Source: Parietaria judaica
Lineage: Eukaryota > Streptophyta > Magnoliopsida > Rosales > Urticaceae
Length of the DNA: 64,000 nucleotides
Direction of reading: 5' to 3'
NCBI GenBank assembly: GCA_954871525.1
Contig: OX940863.1
Span: 39,356,501-39,420,500 of the forward strand
Position numbers and translations under genes: made by a program. The notes under the pieces were generated by a model. That model was not told the DNA's origin. It ran no database searches and was given only the letters and a program-made list of their open reading frames with translations. This document shows positions 60,268 to 64,000 of the stretch, in pieces; positions within the stretch are counted from its first letter, which is position 1, and the number at the start of each line of letters is the position of its first letter.

Positions 60268-60626
60268 TCATAAAAACACACCGATAGTAAAGTCATAGAG
60301 TACAACAAAGCAAACCTAGAAAACTCAAAGGAAGCTCGATAAACGTGGCTGCTGGAAATGTGAGGCTGCTCAGTCTGGTAAGAACAGTAATCATACCACG
60401 AGATCATGGAAGCGTAGTTAGCTAAGTACGTCTTAACATGCGATTCGTAGTTGTACTGGTCTAAACCGACGATCGTGTTGAGAATAGGAAAATCCGGATA
60501 TCGACGAATCGCTGGTCTTTGTATAATTTCACCAGCGGGTCCCCGGATCGTGTCGTCTGATGTACAAAATGACATTATTTTGAATCTCGATGTCAAACTG
60601 TCGATGTCGGTCGACCGCGGCGGTGG
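60268..60626 (-). other. 3' flank of the hAT transposase pseudogene
   Basis: Begins exactly where the gypsy integrase is lost. A 113-codon minus ORF spans it but has no recognised domain. Probably hAT 3' UTR and terminus. No TIR could be identified. Confidence 0.4.
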
Positions 60627-63533
60627 TTAAGCCGGCGGTGTGGGCGGCGCGCCTAGCCAGAAGCTATTAAAATAACGATCGAAGTTCTGGTTCGCATCAT
60701 AATACTCATCATGTGGCGGATGGGCATCAGGCGGAGTCGAAAAGAAAGCCGGGTGAAATAACCCATGCGACGAGGTAGTCCTCCTGCCATGGGATGATCC
60801 GCCGTGCGAACCCACGTCACCGTAGTAGTCCGTTGTACGCCCATCACCATAGGGGTCTGGGTCTACGACACAACCGCCTCCTCCTCCCCCTCCTCCTCCT
60901 CCTCCCCCTCCTCCTCCGTCACCGGAGCCATTCCCAGAATCATTTGAACGAGGTAAAGAACCGGTTGGAGATGCCCCGCCCCTCGATGAGTTTCCTGTGG
61001 ATGTACAATCAAATATGTCATCCTCACCGTACCTTGGGTTTACGTGGGTGCGAAGCGTCTCAAAAACATTTGTGCCCTGTTCCTCCGCCGCAACAGCAAC
61101 CTCGGGATCAGGGTTCCCAAGTTCATCATCGAGGTGGGTCTCTGCTACCTACTCTAAAATCTCTAGCTCGTTGGTAGAACCGGTATTCTCCATTGCAACC
61201 GCGATCCAATCGAACGGATCAGTGAAGTCGGGGTTTTTATGGGCAGCTAGAGTATCCCTGATTGCTAACTTGGTGTTGTAGATGCATTTCACTAGGTCGG
61301 CGATCTTTTTGTACGCTAGCCGATTCCTTTCTTTCGTGTGCACTAGCGCAAAGGTGCTCCAGTTGCGCTCACACGCCGAGGAAGAAATGGTCTGTGACAA
61401 GACCCTCACGGCTAACTTCTGGAGAGTCGGACACTCTCCGCCAAACATAGTCCACCAATCGGCTGCAAGAGTGAAGTGTAATTAGAATTTTTCCCAATGT
61501 AGATTTACAAAATTTGAAATCATTACATGGTGCCACGTTATTTCTCGCCGCAATAGCCGTTCTAGAACGCATTTCACCGTTACACGCTTGAAAGTGAAGC
61601 ATCTACATAAATGAAACACAAAGTAACAAACATTTTAAAATTAATCCAAATGAAACACATTTTAATTTCAACAAAGTATTCCACTAACCTCGGCGGCCAG
61701 AGTCGCGACAGAGTCGTAAGGAAACAAGACCTCATAAACTTTCGACACTTTCAATTGGCATTTATCTCGCATCTTGATCTGAGGGTCCCATTGGTGATTG
61801 GGATTCAACCAATGGGCAACCTCGTGTAGCGGATGACAAAGTTGGTCCTTCCATCGCCTGTGCACGATGTTGACGGCCCAACCCCGTCCTCTGAGGCTCT
61901 TGAGCTTGCTGTGCAACAAGTCGTATACACGATACATCATGCCCATGGTGGGATGTATCTCCGAGTCGGTGAAGCGTAAGGCCAAATACATAGGGTCGTA
62001 TATCTGGATACAGTTGTCAATGCCCTCCCAAAACTTTGAGGACATTAACAAATCCTCGACAGCTTGCCCTTTGGCCGTCTTTTTCCACGAGCTTTCGAAC
62101 CACCACGGATAACTGAACATTTGGCGGAGTCCGGCTTTGTTATCCTTCACGATTTTTACCGTCAGGTAATTTTTTGCCAAACGCGTTGCGCTGGGACGGA
62201 GGAGTTCGCATTTCGTCCTCTTCCTCATGTAGTCCAGGACGATGGTGCGGTTATAGATGAACTTCACAATCGACCTTGCCTGGTCTACCAGAATCTTGAT
62301 GAGGCCACGTTTCCCAAGATCCTCAAACATGAGGTCCATACAATGGGAAGCACACGGGGTCCAGTAGATGTGGAACTTTTTCATCAACTGCTTACCGGCT
62401 TTGACGTAAGCCGATCCGTTATCGGTGACGAGCTGGACTACATTCTCCGGACCGACCTCGCGTATGACGTCCTTCAAGATATGGAAGAGGTACTGTTAGT
62501 TCTTGATATTTTCTGAACCGTTGATTGACTTCAGGAAGACGGTTTTCCCCGCCTAGTAGACCATGATGTTAATGATTGAAAGATTGGTTGGACCCGTCCA
62601 ACCGTCTGACATGATCGTTCACCCTTTTTCTGTCCAAATCTTTCGAGCCTCTTCTATCATCCGATCGGCAGCCGCCACCTCTAAGGGCAAATACTTCTCT
62701 GAAATTTCATAAGGCGAGGGCATAGGACAACCAGGACCTGGAAAGATAAAATGTTATTATCATTAGCTCCCAACTATAAACAAATTATATACTTCGTATT
62801 AGATTAATGTCTATATTAACAAATTATATTCTCCCAACCAGGACATTTACGATTTACCTACTTCTGCGATGCTTTCCGTCATATTAGCGAAGTGTGGGGA
62901 CTTCACCTTTCTGAACGAAATGCCTTCGTGAATGAAGAACTTACTCACATTATGTCACACTCGGTCAACCAATTAGGGGAGAATCATTCCCGGCAACTTC
63001 TTCTGTTTTGACTTATCCTTCTTCAAGTGTGAGTACGGAGACGGAATCACCGACGAAGGTGTCAGTTGTGAGGATGAGGAGTCACCTGCCACACTGCCTG
63101 CGATGTGCGGGCATTGCTCCAAGAGGTATCGATCTGCCGCCGCTTGTCGTCTAGCTTTCTTTTTTGTGTGCATAATCTCAGTCTCCGTGGCCTTGTCGTC
63201 AGAATCTACTTGATCTCGTATCTCCTGATATCTCTCGTACACCTCGGACGGGACCCCCGCAAGGTTGGTGCGTAGCTCGCCCCTGACAATGTCTTCCATC
63301 TTGTTTTCATTGTCTTTTTTCTCTCGAAACTTCCCGAGAACGCCCCGACAAACGTCTCTCGCCTCCGGCGGCGCACTTGGGCACGGTCTAGTGTTTTTTC
63401 GAGGATCGTTCCCCGTGATGTGGTGCTTCATCCGCGTGATGCCACCACCTTTTATGACATGTCCACAATAATTACATTGGATTCCAGCGCCAACTGGAGT
63501 ACAATGCTCCCTGGCGGGATCGACGGGAGCCAT
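60627..63533 (-). pseudogene. hAT-superfamily transposase (BED, DUF659, C-terminal dimerisation), degenerate
   Basis: Minus strand. The N-terminal block starts at 63533 (MAPVDPAREHCTPVGAG) with a BED-type zinc finger (CNYCGHVIKGGGITRMKHHI). Next is SFRKVKSPHFANMTES after two in-frame stops (near 62965 and 62950). A DUF659 block (about 62740-61690) contains MSDGWTGPTNLSIINIM, VTDNGSAYVKAGKQL, TPCASHCMDLMFEDLGK, and has stops near 62614, 62560 and 62500. A short exon (61606-61534: MLHFQACNGEMRSRT) follows. The last block from 61471 carries DWWTMFGGECPTLQKLAV and SSSACERNWSTFALVHTKER, the hAT C-terminal signature. After ILE, an in-frame TAG (61149-61151) interrupts an otherwise open tail that contains a polyglycine run (about 60880-60920) and ends at 60627. 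With at least six stops it is not an active transposase. Confidence 0.85.
60880..60920. repeat. (CTC/GGA)n trinucleotide run
   Basis: A run of CCTCCT / CCCCCT triplets encodes a polyglycine tract in the transposase tail on the minus strand. Confidence 0.9.
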
Positions 63534-64000
63534 ATGTCACCTAAATCAAGAATCAAGATTACAATTATATTCAAAATTCGAATAACCAATTTCATTTAAT
63601 CAATCAATAAACTTAGTTAATTAACAAATTAACCAACCAGTTAAAATGAATCAACAATAAAGTAACTAATTAAAAGTTCAAAAAGCTTAGAAACTAAATT
63701 GAATTGAACAACAAGCTTAGGAACCAATCTAACATAATAACAAATTGAACAATTAAAATTTAAAATCAATGTATAATCATAATCAAATTAGCATTTCACA
63801 AGATCATCAAGAACAATAATTGATACAAAATTCAACAACACATAGCTAAATCGATTTTCAACAACGCAAAATCCCAATACACATACTAAATTAAGTAAAT
63901 ATAGAAGTTAACATCATATTAATCAAGATATCTACAAGTAATTACTCTAAAATCAAGCCCAAAACCAAATTTTTTTTTTGAAAAATCGGAACCCTAGAAC
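63534..64000. other. upstream flank of the hAT transposase pseudogene
   Basis: AT-rich, low-complexity DNA with 'aaccaaccagttaa' type stutters. No TIR, TATA or gene could be assigned before the window ends. Confidence 0.4.

Noticed and set aside
1..64000. CRISPR arrays, operons, integrons or phage-like modules
   Set aside because: None seen. The repeats are microsatellites, LTRs, TIRs or minisatellites, and the genes have plant introns.

Overview
The window is nuclear DNA of a flowering plant, almost certainly a eudicot. It is AT-rich, has GT-AG introns, and carries four recognisable single-copy plant genes sparsely set in a dense layer of LTR retrotransposons, solo LTRs, MITEs and degenerate DNA transposons. 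No species is claimed. There is no sign of prokaryotic or organellar gene organisation, and no rRNA, tRNA or CRISPR array was recognised.

Host genes, all on the minus strand: (1) a C-terminally encoded peptide (CEP) precursor at 3859-4107; (2) the mitochondrial F1-ATP synthase epsilon subunit at 26234-28289, two exons; (3) a UPF0114-family membrane protein with a plastid-like N-terminus at 36720-39087, five exons; (4) a PRONE-type RopGEF at 41838-47560, seven coding exons plus a probable leader exon near 47986-48100. All exon joins were worked out by hand from frame, GT-AG sites and family conservation. Exon lengths add up in phase for genes 2-4.

Mobile layer. 1-2955 is the 3' end of a Ty3/gypsy element of Tat-like architecture: an antisense Transposase_28-type gene, then a polypurine tract, then the 3' LTR. 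28567-35932 is a second, better preserved element with the same architecture in the opposite orientation. It has ~0.8-kb LTRs, a spliced four-exon antisense gene, and a minisatellite in the untranslated zone, but its gag-pol is gone and an LTR fragment of another family stands in its place. 7009-16975 is a mosaic of two Ty1/copia families, in which one 2.7-kb LTR has a PPT-like tract on one side and a tRNA-primer site on the other. 19469-20947 is a solo LTR with a perfect 5-bp target duplication. 21071-22656 is a hAT-like element with a Mutator-like foldback element (perfect 9-bp duplication) nested inside it. 49862-52483 is a solo LTR of the copia family. 54838-60267 is a decayed chromovirus-like Ty3/gypsy element (5' LTR, PBS, gag-pol remnants) cut off inside integrase. 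60268-63533 is a hAT transposase pseudogene with several stops.

The host genes do not form an operon or pathway. Their products act in peptide signalling, mitochondrial ATP synthesis, a plastid-type membrane and Rho-GTPase signalling. The most unusual biology is the antisense, intron-containing gene carried inside two retrotransposons of opposite orientation: introns survive retrotransposition because they are introns only on the strand opposite the genomic RNA.
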